Source: Candidatus Rokuibacteriota bacterium (lineage in GTDB: Bacteria > Methylomirabilota > Methylomirabilia > Rokubacteriales > CSP1-6). Taken from it: a stretch of DNA of 64,000 nt. The translations under genes and the position numbers were made by a program. The stretch spans positions 1 to 64,000 of the forward strand of contig QHSU01000061.1 of the NCBI GenBank assembly GCA_003220535.1, read 5' to 3'. Under the pieces are notes generated by a model. It was given only the letters and a program-made list of their open reading frames with translations. It was not told the origin of the DNA and did no database searches. Shown here one piece after another: positions 1-7,919 of the stretch. Numbering within the stretch: position 1 is the stretch's first letter; every line of letters starts with the position of its first letter.

Positions 1-585
1 GTCGCCGCCGGCGCGTGGGCGCCGCGGCTCTGCCGCGAGATGGGGCTCGAGCTCCCTGCGCGGGTCAAGGGGCTCGACACGGTGCAGGTGACACGGCCGG
101 CGGCGCTGGCCCAGCCCCACATGGTGTTCATCGACAACGTGCAGGGGAGCTACTTCAGGCCAGAGAGCGGCATCCGCACGATCGTCGGCGTGCCCTGCCA
201 CGACTGGGACCTGGACCCCGACGCGCCGACCGTGCTCCCGCCCGGCGCCCCGACGGTCGGCGCCCAGATCCTGACGCACCGGATCCCGGCCCTGGAGGGA
301 GCGACGCTCGCACGCGGCTATCGCGCGTTCGATTGCTACAGTCGCGATCGCCACGCGATTCTCGGTCGGGTCGACGGCATCGACGGCCTCTACCTGGCGA
401 CCGCATTCAGCGGCTCGGGCTTCAAGATCGCCCCCGCCGTCGGGGCGTGCATGGCCGAGCTGATCGTGGACGGCCGCGCGAAGACGGTGGACATCGACGC
501 CTTCGGTCTCCGGCGGTTCGCGGAGGGGCGGTCGCCCGAGGGACCGTACCCGTACGCGCCGCGCAAGGACCACGCCGATCCCTGA
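1..585 (+). CDS. FAD-dependent oxidoreductase (DAO family), C-terminal part
   Basis: The reading frame is open from base 1 and ends at TGA 583-585, so the N-terminal FAD-binding part lies outside the window. The visible 194 residues begin AAGAWAPRLCREMG, the conserved GAWAP block of D-amino-acid/sarcosine/glycine oxidase-like flavoproteins, and end with the family signature FSGSGFKIAPAVGACMAELI, which packs on the flavin. Such enzymes oxidise the C-N bond of an amino acid or N-methyl amino acid using FAD. The substrate cannot be told from this half. The 50-bp inverted repeat just downstream may act as its terminator. Confidence 0.8.
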   Translation, partial: VAAGAWAPRLCREMGLELPARVKGLDTVQVTRPAALAQPHMVFIDNVQGSYFRPESGIRTIVGVPCHDWDLDPDAPTVLPPGAPTVGAQILTHRIPALEGATLARGYRAFDCYSRDRHAILGRVDGIDGLYLATAFSGSGFKIAPAVGACMAELIVDGRAKTVDIDAFGLRRFAEGRSPEGPYPYAPRKDHADP

Positions 586-609
586 CGTCGTCGACCGCGT
601 CGCTCTGCA

Positions 610-771
610 GTCGCGGGTCCGGCGGGCGGCGAGCCGGGCCGGGGTGCCTCCCGGGATCCGACTGCTGCAATCCGAATCCGATGAATTCTTACACGCTGCT
701 CGAGTGCAACGCTGACTACATGGATCCCGGGAGGCACCCCGGCCCGGCTCGCCGCCCGCCGGACCCGCGAC
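610..771. repeat. Perfect 50-bp inverted repeat with 62-bp spacer
   Basis: Bases 610-659 are the exact reverse complement of 722-771. The central 62 bases (660-721) are less GC-rich and not part of the symmetry. The element fills most of the gap between the flavoenzyme and the PPOX gene. As RNA or extruded DNA it would form a very long stem, so it may terminate transcription, or be a foldback/MITE-like element. No transposase is nearby and no target-site duplication was obvious. Confidence 0.9.
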
Positions 772-786
772 CGTGGCGGCGGCGGG

Positions 787-815
787 TTGACTTGATCGCG
801 GGCTCCGTCTACCGT
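787..815 (+). promoter_or_regulatory. Candidate sigma-70 promoter for the PPOX gene
   Basis: TTGACT at 787-792, a 17-bp spacer, then TACCGT at 810-815. The -35 matches 5 of 6 consensus bases, the -10 only 3 of 6. It lies between the inverted repeat and the next start codon at 874. Confidence 0.3.
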
Positions 816-873
816 GGCGGGGCGACGATCGTCGAGACGCGTCTGATCAGAGGGGTGGGGCGAGGAGGACGGA

Positions 874-1497
874 ATGTTCAAGCGGGTGGTGACCTCGGAG
901 ACCGAGCTGCGCGAGCTGATGGGCACGCCGAGCGAGCGGGCGATCAAGAAGGAGTCCGCCACCGTGGACGAGCCCAGCCGGGAATTCATCGGCCACGCGC
1001 CCTTCTTGCTGCTGGCGACCTCGAGCGAGGACGGCCGCTGTGACGTCTCTCCCAAGGGCGACGCGCCCGGGTTCGTGCGTGTGCTGGACGAGCGGCATCT
1101 CGTGATTCCGGACCGCCCCGGCAACAAGCGGCTCGACGGGATGCGGAACATTCTCCGGAACCCGCACGTCGGGCTGATCTTCCTGATCCCCGGCCGCGAG
1201 GAAACGCTCCGCGTGAACGGCCGTGCCTGGATCGTGCGCGACGAGGCCATCCTCGGGTCGCTGAAGGCGCGCGACAAGCAGCCGCTCCTGGCCATCGGCG
1301 TCGAGGTCGAGGAGTGCTTCTTCCACTGTCCCAAGGCGTTCCGGCGCTCGCAGCTCTGGGAGCCGGCCGCGTGGCCCGACCGCTCGGTGCTCCCCTCGAT
1401 GGCGTGCGTGCTGTACGAGAAGCTGAAGCCGGCGGGCAAGACCCTCGACGAGTATCTGCGCGAGAGCGAGGAGGGGCTCCAGAGGACGCTCTACTGA
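874..1497 (+). CDS. Pyridoxamine 5'-phosphate oxidase-family FMN-binding protein
   Basis: A 207-residue single-domain split-barrel flavoprotein of the PPOX class, in the MSMEG_1061/DR_2398-like group. Family hallmarks are the strand HAPFLLLATSSEDGRCDVSPKGD, FVRVLDERHLVIPDRPGNKRLDGMRNILRNPHVGLIFLIPGREETLRVNGRA and the late FFHCPKAF segment, where FMN phosphate and ring contacts are made. Start is ATG 874 behind AGGAGG at 863-868. Members bind FMN or F420 and probably act in detoxification or redox sensing; the exact substrate is unknown. Its stop overlaps the likely CTG start of hydantoinase A (CTGA), so the two are probably translationally coupled. Confidence 0.85.
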   Translation: MFKRVVTSETELRELMGTPSERAIKKESATVDEPSREFIGHAPFLLLATSSEDGRCDVSPKGDAPGFVRVLDERHLVIPDRPGNKRLDGMRNILRNPHVGLIFLIPGREETLRVNGRAWIVRDEAILGSLKARDKQPLLAIGVEVEECFFHCPKAFRRSQLWEPAAWPDRSVLPSMACVLYEKLKPAGKTLDEYLRESEEGLQRTLY

Positions 1498-3539
1498 GCC
1501 TCCGCTACCGTATCGGGATCGACGTCGGCGGCACGTTCACCGACCTCGTCGCGGTGGACGAGCGCGGCTCGCTCGCCCTCGCCAAGTGCGCGTCGACGCC
1601 GCCCGACCCCTCCGAGGGCCTCGTCGCCGGGCTCGGGCTCCTGGCGACGGAGCTCGGCACCGACCTCCACGGGCTGCTCGCCCAGACCGACTCGATCGTG
1701 CACGGCACGACCGTCGCGACCAACGCGCTGCTCGAGCGCAAGGGGGCGAAGGTCGGGCTCCTGACGACCGAGGGGCACCGCGATGTCATCGAGATGCGCG
1801 AGGGGCTCAAGGACGATCGTTACAACTTGCGGATGCCGCCCCCGGTGCCGCTCGTCCCGCGCGCCCTTCGCCTCGGGGTGCGCGAGCGCATGCGCTTCGA
1901 CGGCTCGGTCGCCGTCCCGCTCTCCGCCCGCTCGCTGGCGGCGGGTCTCACGGCGCTCGCGAAGGCACGCGTGGAGGCGGTCGCCGTCTGCTATCTGCAC
2001 TCGTATCGGAACCCGCGGCACGAGAAGCTGACGGGCCGGGCCGTCGCCCGTCGCTTCCCGGAAGCGTACGTATCGCTCTCGTCCGAGGTCCTGCCTCAGA
2101 TCAAGGAATACGAGCGCGTCTGGACGACCGTGGTGAATGCCTACGTCGGGCCGGCGCTCGCGCGCTATCTAGAGCGCCTGGCGAGCCGTCTCGCGCACCA
2201 CGGCTATCGGGGCGACGTGCTGATCATGCAGTCGCATGGGGGCGTCGCACCGGTGGGCGAGTCGACGCGGCTGGCGGCGGGCGCGGTGCTGTCGGGCCCG
2301 GCCGGCGGAGTCGCCGCGGGCCGCTACAGCGCTCGCCTCCTGGGCGAGGCGAGCCTCATCACCTTTGACATGGGCGGGACGTCCACGGACATCGCGCTCC
2401 TCCAGGGCGGTGAGCCCCAGCTCACCGGCGAAAAGACCGTCGGCGTCGCAAAGGTCGCGCTCCCGGCGATCGACATCCACACCCTCGGCGCCGGCGGCGG
2501 ATCGGTCGCGTGGGTCGACGCGGGGCGGATTCTCCACGTCGGGCCCGAGAGCGCCGGCGCCGAGCCCGGCCCCGCGTGCTACGGAAAGGGCGGTGGGCGC
2601 GCGACGGTGACCGACGCGAACCTCGTGCTGGGGTTCCTGGATCCGGGAAATTTCCTCGGCGGTCGCATCGGGCTCGACGCGCACGCCGCGCGGTCGGCCG
2701 TCGAGGCGATCGCGACGAAGCTCGGGACGACCGCGCTCCGGGCGGCGGAGGGCATCGCACGGGTCGTCAACACCAACATGGCGGAGGGAATCAAGATCGT
2801 CTCGGTGCGTCGCGGCGTGGATCCCCGCCGGTTCGCGCTCGTCGCCTTCGGCGGCGCCGCGGGGCTCCACGTGACCGAGGTCGCGCGGCTCCTCGAGATC
2901 CAGCGCGTCGTCGTGCCGTCGGTCGCCGCCGTGCTCTCGGCGTGGGGCATGCTGGCGACCGACCTCCGCTACGAGCTCGTCCGCTCCCACGTGAGCGAGG
3001 TGGGTCGCATGACGGCCGCGGCGTTGCGGACACTCTTCGCCAGGCTCGAGCGCGAGGGGCGCCGGCGCCTCGCCCGCTTCGACGGGCCGGTCAGCGTCCG
3101 CCGCGCGCTCGACATGCGCTACGGCGAGCAGATCTTCGAGATCCAGGTGGACCTCGACGGCGTGGATCTCCAGGCCGCGGACCTCATGGATCAGGTGGCC
3201 GAGCGCTTCCATCGCCGCCACGAAGCGCTCTACGCCTACAGCGCGCCGGGCCAGGAAGTGGTCGTCGTCAACGTGCGCGTGGCGGTCGTTGGCGCGCTTC
3301 CGGTGTTGCCGGCCGGCGCTGGTGCCCTCGGGCGCGGCACGGCGGGGCCGCCCGCGCGCCGGCGCGTCTGGCTGGGCGACTGGGTCGAGGTGCCCCTGCA
3401 CCGGATGGACGCGCTCGCCGCCGGTCAGGAGCTCAAGGGCCCGGCGGTCTTCGAGTCGGCGACGACCACGGTGCTCGTGCGCGAGGGCGAGCGGGTCAGC
3501 GTCACGCCGCACGGCTGGCTCGACATCCGCGTCGGCTGA
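1494..3539 (+). CDS. Hydantoinase/oxoprolinase family protein, HyuA-type subunit
   Basis: About 681 residues, the usual size for the ATP-dependent N-methylhydantoinase/acetophenone carboxylase A subunit. The N-terminus carries the ASKHA-type phosphate loop IGIDVGGTFTD, and a second one, ITFDMGGTSTDIALL, lies near residue 290. GPACYGKGGGRATVTDANLVLG is a family signature. The conserved N-terminus RYRIGIDVGG has no ATG, GTG or TTG just before it. The nearest plausible start is CTG 1494, overlapping the upstream stop as CTGA with AGAGG about 8 bases ahead; in-frame GTGs exist only some 90-120 bases upstream inside the PPOX gene. No HyuB partner follows, so the reaction is open. An MFS gene begins 4 bases after the stop. 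Confidence 0.85.
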   Translation: MSLRYRIGIDVGGTFTDLVAVDERGSLALAKCASTPPDPSEGLVAGLGLLATELGTDLHGLLAQTDSIVHGTTVATNALLERKGAKVGLLTTEGHRDVIEMREGLKDDRYNLRMPPPVPLVPRALRLGVRERMRFDGSVAVPLSARSLAAGLTALAKARVEAVAVCYLHSYRNPRHEKLTGRAVARRFPEAYVSLSSEVLPQIKEYERVWTTVVNAYVGPALARYLERLASRLAHHGYRGDVLIMQSHGGVAPVGESTRLAAGAVLSGPAGGVAAGRYSARLLGEASLITFDMGGTSTDIALLQGGEPQLTGEKTVGVAKVALPAIDIHTLGAGGGSVAWVDAGRILHVGPESAGAEPGPACYGKGGGRATVTDANLVLGFLDPGNFLGGRIGLDAHAARSAVEAIATKLGTTALRAAEGIARVVNTNMAEGIKIVSVRRGVDPRRFALVAFGGAAGLHVTEVARLLEIQRVVVPSVAAVLSAWGMLATDLRYELVRSHVSEVGRMTAAALRTLFARLEREGRRRLARFDGPVSVRRALDMRYGEQIFEIQVDLDGVDLQAADLMDQVAERFHRRHEALYAYSAPGQEVVVVNVRVAVVGALPVLPAGAGALGRGTAGPPARRRVWLGDWVEVPLHRMDALAAGQELKGPAVFESATTTVLVREGERVSVTPHGWLDIRVG

Positions 3540-3543
3540 CCGC

Positions 3544-4800
3544 GTGCGCACAGAACTCCGCCACAATGTGGTGGCGCTCGGCGCCGACTACGCGCTCTTC
3601 GTCGTGGGCCTCTCGTTCGCCTCGCAGTCCACGATCCTGCCGGCGTTCGCGGAGTACCTCGGCGCGCCCAACGTCGTCATCGGCGCGATCCCCGCCGTGA
3701 TGACGCTCGGATGGTTCCTGCCGTCGCTCTTCGCGGCGGGCCACACCGAGACGCTCGCGCGAAAGCTCCCGTTCGTCCTGCGCTACACCGTCTGGGAGCG
3801 CGTGCCGTTCCTGGTCCTGGCGCTCGCGGCCTTCTTCCTGGCCACCCACGCTCCGGCCCTGACGCTGGGCGTGATGCTGCTGATGCTGCTCGTGATCACC
3901 GGCGTCGGCGGCGTGCTCATGCCGGCCTGGATGGACGTGATCGGCCGCGCGATCCCGGTCACGTTGCGCGGCCGGTTCTTCGCCTGCGCGAACCTCGCGG
4001 CCAGCGCCGGCGGCTTCGTCGGGAGCTTCGCGACGGCGAGCATTCTGGCGTCGGTCCCGGCGCCCGCGAGCTACGGCGCGTGCTTCGTCTGCGCGGCGGT
4101 GTGCGTGGCCTTCTCGTACGCCGCGCTCGCCGTCGTCCGCGAGCCGGCGGCCACCGGCTCGGCGCCGGCGGTGACGCTGCGGAAGTATCTGTCGCGGATC
4201 CCGACGCTGCTCGGCCGGGACCCGAACCTGGCCTGGTTCCTCGCCGCGCGCGCGTTCGCGGTGGTCGGGTCGATCGGCAACGGGTTCTACACCGTCCATG
4301 CGTTGCGGGCGTGGGAGGCTCCGGTCTCGCAGGTCGGTGTGTTCACGGCACTGCTGTTCCTGGGGCAGATCGCCGGCAACCTTGCGCTCGGCTGGCTCGC
4401 GGACCGGCACGGCCACCTTCTCGTGATCATCACCGGCCTCGGCGCGACCCTCGCCGGCAACCTGGTCGCACTCACCGCCTCGACCCTCGGCGCGTTCGAC
4501 GTGGTCTTCATCCTGATGGGAATCCAGATCGCGGCCATGAACGTCTCGAACCTGAACGTGATGCTCGAATTCGCCCCGGCGCCCGGCGAGCAGCCGACCT
4601 ACATCGGTCTCGGCACCACCTTGCTGGCGCCCATCGCCTTCGGCGCGCCGCTCGCCGCGGGGCTCCTGGCCGACGGGTTCGGATTCGCCTCGGTGTTCGC
4701 GGTGGCGATGACCGCCGCCGGTGTCGCGCTCGGGCTCCTGATCACCCGCGTGCGCGACCCGCGCCGAGTCATCGCCTCGCGCGTCGCGGCCTCGTCGTGA
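3544..4800 (+). CDS. MFS transporter
   Basis: A 418-residue membrane protein with about 12 hydrophobic segments, from GADYALFVVGLSFASQS near the N-terminus to FASVFAVAMTAAGVALGLLI at the C-terminus. The loop after the second half's first helices reads GWLADRHGH, a typical MFS loop 2-3 motif (G-x-L-a-D-r-x-G-r). Start chosen is GTG 3544, 4 bases after the hydantoinase stop; an upstream in-frame ATG would overlap hydantoinase A by 250 bases. Operon position suggests uptake or export of a substrate or product of the hydantoinase-like enzyme. The substrate is not deducible. Confidence 0.8.
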   Translation: MRTELRHNVVALGADYALFVVGLSFASQSTILPAFAEYLGAPNVVIGAIPAVMTLGWFLPSLFAAGHTETLARKLPFVLRYTVWERVPFLVLALAAFFLATHAPALTLGVMLLMLLVITGVGGVLMPAWMDVIGRAIPVTLRGRFFACANLAASAGGFVGSFATASILASVPAPASYGACFVCAAVCVAFSYAALAVVREPAATGSAPAVTLRKYLSRIPTLLGRDPNLAWFLAARAFAVVGSIGNGFYTVHALRAWEAPVSQVGVFTALLFLGQIAGNLALGWLADRHGHLLVIITGLGATLAGNLVALTASTLGAFDVVFILMGIQIAAMNVSNLNVMLEFAPAPGEQPTYIGLGTTLLAPIAFGAPLAAGLLADGFGFASVFAVAMTAAGVALGLLITRVRDPRRVIASRVAASS

Positions 4801-4828
4801 TGACGCCCGGCTGGAGGCCGCCGCGCCC

Positions 4829-5632
4829 GTGATCAAGCGCCTCTTCGGCGCCACCGGCGCGGAGGTGCCCGTCGTGGGGCAGGGCACCTGGCACATGGGC
4901 GAGAGCCGCCGCGCGGAGCGCGACGAGGTCGCCGCGCTCCGCCTCGGCCTGGACCTCGGTCTGACCCACATCGACACCGCCGAGATGTACGGCGACGGCG
5001 GCGCCGAGCGGATCGTCGCCCAGGCGATCAAGGGGTACCCGCGCGAGTCGCTCTTCGTCGTCACCAAGGTGTTACCGTCGAACGCGTCGTACGCGGGGAC
5101 GATCAAGGCGTGCGAGCAATCGCTCAAGCGACTCGGCACCGACCACATCGACGTCTACCTGATTCACTGGTGGAGCAGCCAGCATCCGATCGCCGACGCC
5201 ATGCGCGCCATGGAGACACTCGTGATGCGCGGGCTCACGCGATTCGTGGGGGTGTCGAACTTCGACGTGGACCAGATGAACCAGGCCCGGGCCGCCCTGG
5301 GTAGCGCGCGCCTGGCCTGCAACCAGGTGCTCTACCACCTGCGTGACCGCGCGATCGAGCGCGAGCTCGTGCCCCATTGCGAGCGGGAGAAGGTGGCGAT
5401 CGTCGGCTACACGCCGCTCGCGCGGGGCGGATTCCTGCGCGATGCAGTCGTCGAGATCGCGAAGCGACACGGCCGCACGCCGCGGCAGGTGGCGCTGAAT
5501 TTCCTCACGCGGCGGGCGGGGCTCTTCACGATCCCCAAGGCGAGCCAGCCCGAGCACGTGCGGGAGAACGCCGAGGCCCTCGACTTCACGCTGTCGGCGG
5601 CAGAGCTCCGGACGATCGACGCAGCGTTCTAG
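4829..5632 (+). CDS. Aldo/keto reductase
   Basis: 267 residues forming a complete (beta/alpha)8 NADPH-dependent oxidoreductase. The catalytic tetrad is visible: D49 and Y54 in HIDTAEMYGDG, K80 in FVVTKV and H113 in VYLIHWW. The cofactor-binding end is IPKASQPEHVRENAEA. Start is GTG 4829, 28 bases after the MFS stop, so it probably ends the rightward operon that starts with the PPOX gene. Reduces an aldehyde or ketone; substrate unknown. Confidence 0.88.
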   Translation: MIKRLFGATGAEVPVVGQGTWHMGESRRAERDEVAALRLGLDLGLTHIDTAEMYGDGGAERIVAQAIKGYPRESLFVVTKVLPSNASYAGTIKACEQSLKRLGTDHIDVYLIHWWSSQHPIADAMRAMETLVMRGLTRFVGVSNFDVDQMNQARAALGSARLACNQVLYHLRDRAIERELVPHCEREKVAIVGYTPLARGGFLRDAVVEIAKRHGRTPRQVALNFLTRRAGLFTIPKASQPEHVRENAEALDFTLSAAELRTIDAAF

Positions 5633-5653
5633 CGCTGCGCCGCGACGCGGGAA

Positions 5654-6121
5654 TCACGACTCGCGCTCTGGTCCGTAGCGGTAGACGCTCGTGTCGCGGA
5701 TATGGAAGCCGACCTTCTCGTAGAGCCGATGGGCGGCTGGTCTCGATCGACGCGACGTGAGATCGACGGTCTTGGCGCCGCGCCGCGTGGCCAGGTCTAC
5801 GGCCGCCAGGGTCAGCGCCTCTCCAACGCCGCGGCCGCGGGCCCCGACGTCCACGACGACGTCCTCGATCCAGGCGCGCACGGCGGTCGGCGTGCGAAAG
5901 ATGACGAGGGTGAGGGTTCCGACGATCCCGCCGTGAGCGCCCGGCGCCCGCGCGAGCAAGAGCGTGTTGTATGGAGCGGCGATGATCTCCGCCAACGTCT
6001 CGCGAGTGAGCGGCTTCGCCGATGAGGAGAGCTGCGGAAGCAGCCGTCCGAACGCCTCCACGAGCTCGGGCGTTGCCGTCTCCGCCACCGTGACTTCGAC
6101 CGACGCATCGGACGTCGACAT
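5654..6121 (-). CDS. GNAT-family N-acetyltransferase
   Basis: 155 residues with the GNAT core: strand AWIEDVVVDVGARGRGVGEAL contains the acetyl-CoA pyrophosphate loop (R-G-R-G-V-G), followed by KTVDLTSRRSRPAAHRLYEKVGF, the typical motif B end. Last gene of a leftward operon (cupin, nucleotidyltransferase, GNAT) with 16 bases to the upstream gene. Converges with the aldo/keto reductase, 21 bases apart. The acceptor amine is unknown. Confidence 0.85.
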   Translation of the reverse strand: MSTSDASVEVTVAETATPELVEAFGRLLPQLSSSAKPLTRETLAEIIAAPYNTLLLARAPGAHGGIVGTLTLVIFRTPTAVRAWIEDVVVDVGARGRGVGEALTLAAVDLATRRGAKTVDLTSRRSRPAAHRLYEKVGFHIRDTSVYRYGPERES

Positions 6122-6137
6122 GCGAGCCGGCTACCGC

Positions 6138-6740
6138 TCACGCAGTGCCGAAGGGCACACGCCGGAGTCCTTCGACACCGATGCTTTGCTCCCACGGCAC
6201 GACGACGAGCGACGGCCATCGATCGATCCATCGAGCGACTTTTGTCGCATAGATCTCCGGCGTGATCTGAACGCGGTTGGCCCGCACGATGAGGCGGAAC
6301 AAGTCGTCGGTGCCGAACGGCGCGCAGAGCTCGATCCCCCGGCCACCGGCGCGGATTCCGATGGCGCTGGCGGTGGTCGGCCAGGTCGCGATCGCATCCT
6401 CCGTGGATCGATACGGCCGGATATCGTAGCCGAACTTGCTCCGGTACCAGACGTGGACGCGGGCCTGGTTCTTGGCGTCCACCCTGACGGGAAGATCCGC
6501 GAGAAGGTCCCCCGCACGCTGCGCCACCCGGGCTTCGGCGTCGTTCGACAGATCCGCGTCGAAGTACACGAGATCGTAGTCGAGGATGTCGTCGTTGGAC
6601 GGCTTGCCGTGCGCGAGGTTCCAGACCGTCTGCACGATGCAGCCGGCTCCGAGGTACCAGTCGGGGAGCGCCAGCGCCGGCAGGCGGTGCAGACATTCCC
6701 ACAACACAGGGTTTGCGGTGAGTGCCTCGCCCAATCTCAT
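6138..6740 (-). CDS. Nucleotidyltransferase-family protein (DUF925/PF06042-like)
   Basis: 200 residues. The N-terminal part LPDWYLGAGCIVQTVWN and the acidic stretch DDILDYDLVYFDADLS match the PF06042 family of nucleotidyltransferase-fold proteins, in which the D-x-D pair replaces the canonical GS-x-D-x-D catalytic site. The later segment YRSTEDAIATWPTTASAIGIR is also typical. Function in the family is not established. Lies 15 bases downstream of the cupin gene in the same leftward operon. Confidence 0.75.
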   Translation of the reverse strand: MRLGEALTANPVLWECLHRLPALALPDWYLGAGCIVQTVWNLAHGKPSNDDILDYDLVYFDADLSNDAEARVAQRAGDLLADLPVRVDAKNQARVHVWYRSKFGYDIRPYRSTEDAIATWPTTASAIGIRAGGRGIELCAPFGTDDLFRLIVRANRVQITPEIYATKVARWIDRWPSLVVVPWEQSIGVEGLRRVPFGTA

Positions 6741-6755
6741 CGGCAGATTGCGCGG

Positions 6756-7106
6756 CTACGTCAGCGGCACGTAGTCGTATTCGCCGATGCCTTGGAGCAC
6801 GAGGAACACCGCCGAGGCGTCGCCGCCGTTGGTCACGAGATGCGGTCGCCGCGCCGGGACCGTGTAGGTCTCGCCAGGATCCAGGCGCACCTCTTCCTTC
6901 GGATCGCGCAGAAACAGGCGCAGGCGGCCCTGCAGGACGTAGAACGTGTCCTGGACGTTGTTGTGATAGTGCCAGGGCACCTGCTGTCGCGGGCTGATCT
7001 GGAGCTCCTGGATGCGAAAGCCCGGCCGCTCGGCATGCCGGGCGCGGCGCTCGACCTCGTAGAGGTGGCTCGCGTCCTTCACCGCGTCCTTCTTGACCGC
7101 TTCCAT
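6756..7106 (-). CDS. Cupin-domain protein
   Basis: 116 residues, a small single-domain cupin. Motif 1 (WHYHNNVQDTFYVLQGRLRL) supplies the metal-binding histidines and glutamate-like position; motif 2 is GETYTVPARRPHLVTNGG with a further histidine. Start ATG 7106 is preceded by AGGAGGG about 6 bases away; a longer in-frame extension upstream lacks family similarity. First gene of the leftward operon with the nucleotidyltransferase and GNAT genes. Likely a sugar- or acid-binding or isomerising cupin; substrate unknown. Confidence 0.85.
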   Translation of the reverse strand: MEAVKKDAVKDASHLYEVERRARHAERPGFRIQELQISPRQQVPWHYHNNVQDTFYVLQGRLRLFLRDPKEEVRLDPGETYTVPARRPHLVTNGGDASAVFLVLQGIGEYDYVPLT

Positions 7107-7130
7107 GGGCCCGCCCTCCTTCTGTCCGGA

Positions 7131-7146
7131 GCGATGGTACCATCGC
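7131..7146. promoter_or_regulatory. 16-bp perfect palindrome, candidate operator for the cupin operon
   Basis: GCGATGGTACCATCGC is a perfect palindrome 25-40 bases upstream of the cupin start codon, where an autoregulator or repressor could bind. No regulator gene is adjacent. Confidence 0.35.
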
Positions 7147-7184
7147 GATATCCACCGAGCCGGGCGAGGTGCCATGCGACCACC

Positions 7185-7213
7185 TAAACAACACTCAGTA
7201 TTGTGGCTATAAA
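7185..7213 (+). promoter_or_regulatory. Candidate rightward promoter in the accessory gap
   Basis: TAAACA at 7185-7190, 17-bp spacer, TATAAA at 7208-7213. It could drive a long leader ahead of the small membrane-protein gene at 7701. The local sequence is AT-richer than the surroundings. Confidence 0.35.
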
Positions 7214-7580
7214 AGGATTGAGATGGCTGCGTGCTGGTTCGGATGGGGCGCCGTGGGGCGCCGCGTTCCCCTGCCATGCTACCTGTGGGGAGCGTGCGGG
7301 CCAGGACGCCAGCTCGACTAGGTCCAGCCCCGGCCCGCCCTAGAAATGTAAGGGATATCAAGTTTTTAGGAGTCCCGATCCATCTCTCCAATTTCCAAAG
7401 GGACTGTGAAATTACGAGGGCCAAAAGTGACCCCATCGCCTGCACGCCTCCAACAGTCCGACGAGCTGACGAGGTAGCCCCAGCCCGTGGCCTACATCTG
7501 CGAGACCACGGATACGGATTCACGGAGAGGACGACGGGCAGCGCAGTTGCGGTTGGAGGTTTGCGAAGTAGACTGAGGGC

Positions 7581-7666
7581 GGACTGGACGCCCACGCATC
7601 AAGTAGGCCACCGGCCTCTCCTGCCATGAGGGCGATGCCCGCAGGAACGTGGCTACCGTCCAGTCC
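7581..7666 (+). ncRNA. Candidate structured leader (three-way junction) upstream of the small membrane protein
   Basis: GGACTGGAC (7581-7589) pairs perfectly with GTCCAGTCC (7658-7666). Enclosed are a hairpin AGGCC-ACC-GGCCT (7605-7617) and a second hairpin in which CCTGC (7620-7624) pairs with GCAGG (7641-7645) around GGGC-GAT-GCCC (7630-7640). The fold ends 34 bases before ATG 7701. No known riboswitch consensus was recognised, and this could be chance pairing in GC-rich DNA. Confidence 0.3.
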
Positions 7667-7700
7667 CTCTCGCCCCAACTCCTAAGGGTGGGCGCGTTGC

Positions 7701-7919
7701 ATGGCTGAGATTCCTCCCGTGCACTTCCCCCTCCGTGTGATCCTCGCCTTTGTTGTCTTCGGCGCATTCGCTGCAGTCGGCGTGTGGGGTCTTGTCGCGG
7801 TTCTGCAAGCCAAGAGGCTGACGGAATCACAGCGCATGATCGGGGTCGGCGGAATCGTGGTCGTTATGGCCCTGCTGGCCGCGTGGGTGATCTTCTTCTG
7901 GCCCGCGTATTGGGAGTGA
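7701..7919 (+). CDS. Small two-helix membrane protein
   Basis: 72 residues. Two clear transmembrane segments, VILAFVVFGAFAAVGVWGLV and a second one running IGVGGIVVVMALLAAWVIFF, are separated by a short basic loop (QAKRLTESQRM). No family recognised. Its TGA overlaps the GTG start of the next gene (GTGA), a strong sign of translational coupling, so the two small proteins probably act together, one in the membrane and one soluble. Confidence 0.6.
   Translation: MAEIPPVHFPLRVILAFVVFGAFAAVGVWGLVAVLQAKRLTESQRMIGVGGIVVVMALLAAWVIFFWPAYWE

Larger units (their letters stand above)
7107..7700. other. 594-bp gene-free stretch at the start of the accessory region
   Basis: No reading frame here looks like a real protein. 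It holds a 16-bp palindrome at 7131-7146, a possible rightward promoter at 7185-7213, GGGGCGCC-rich direct repeats near 7244-7262 and a foldable region at 7581-7666. The rest shows nothing I can name. Confidence 0.6.

Noticed and set aside
7107..7595. N-terminal extension of the cupin gene up to 7595
   Set aside because: The extension has no cupin similarity and crosses the palindrome and promoter-like region; ATG 7106 has a strong ribosome site.
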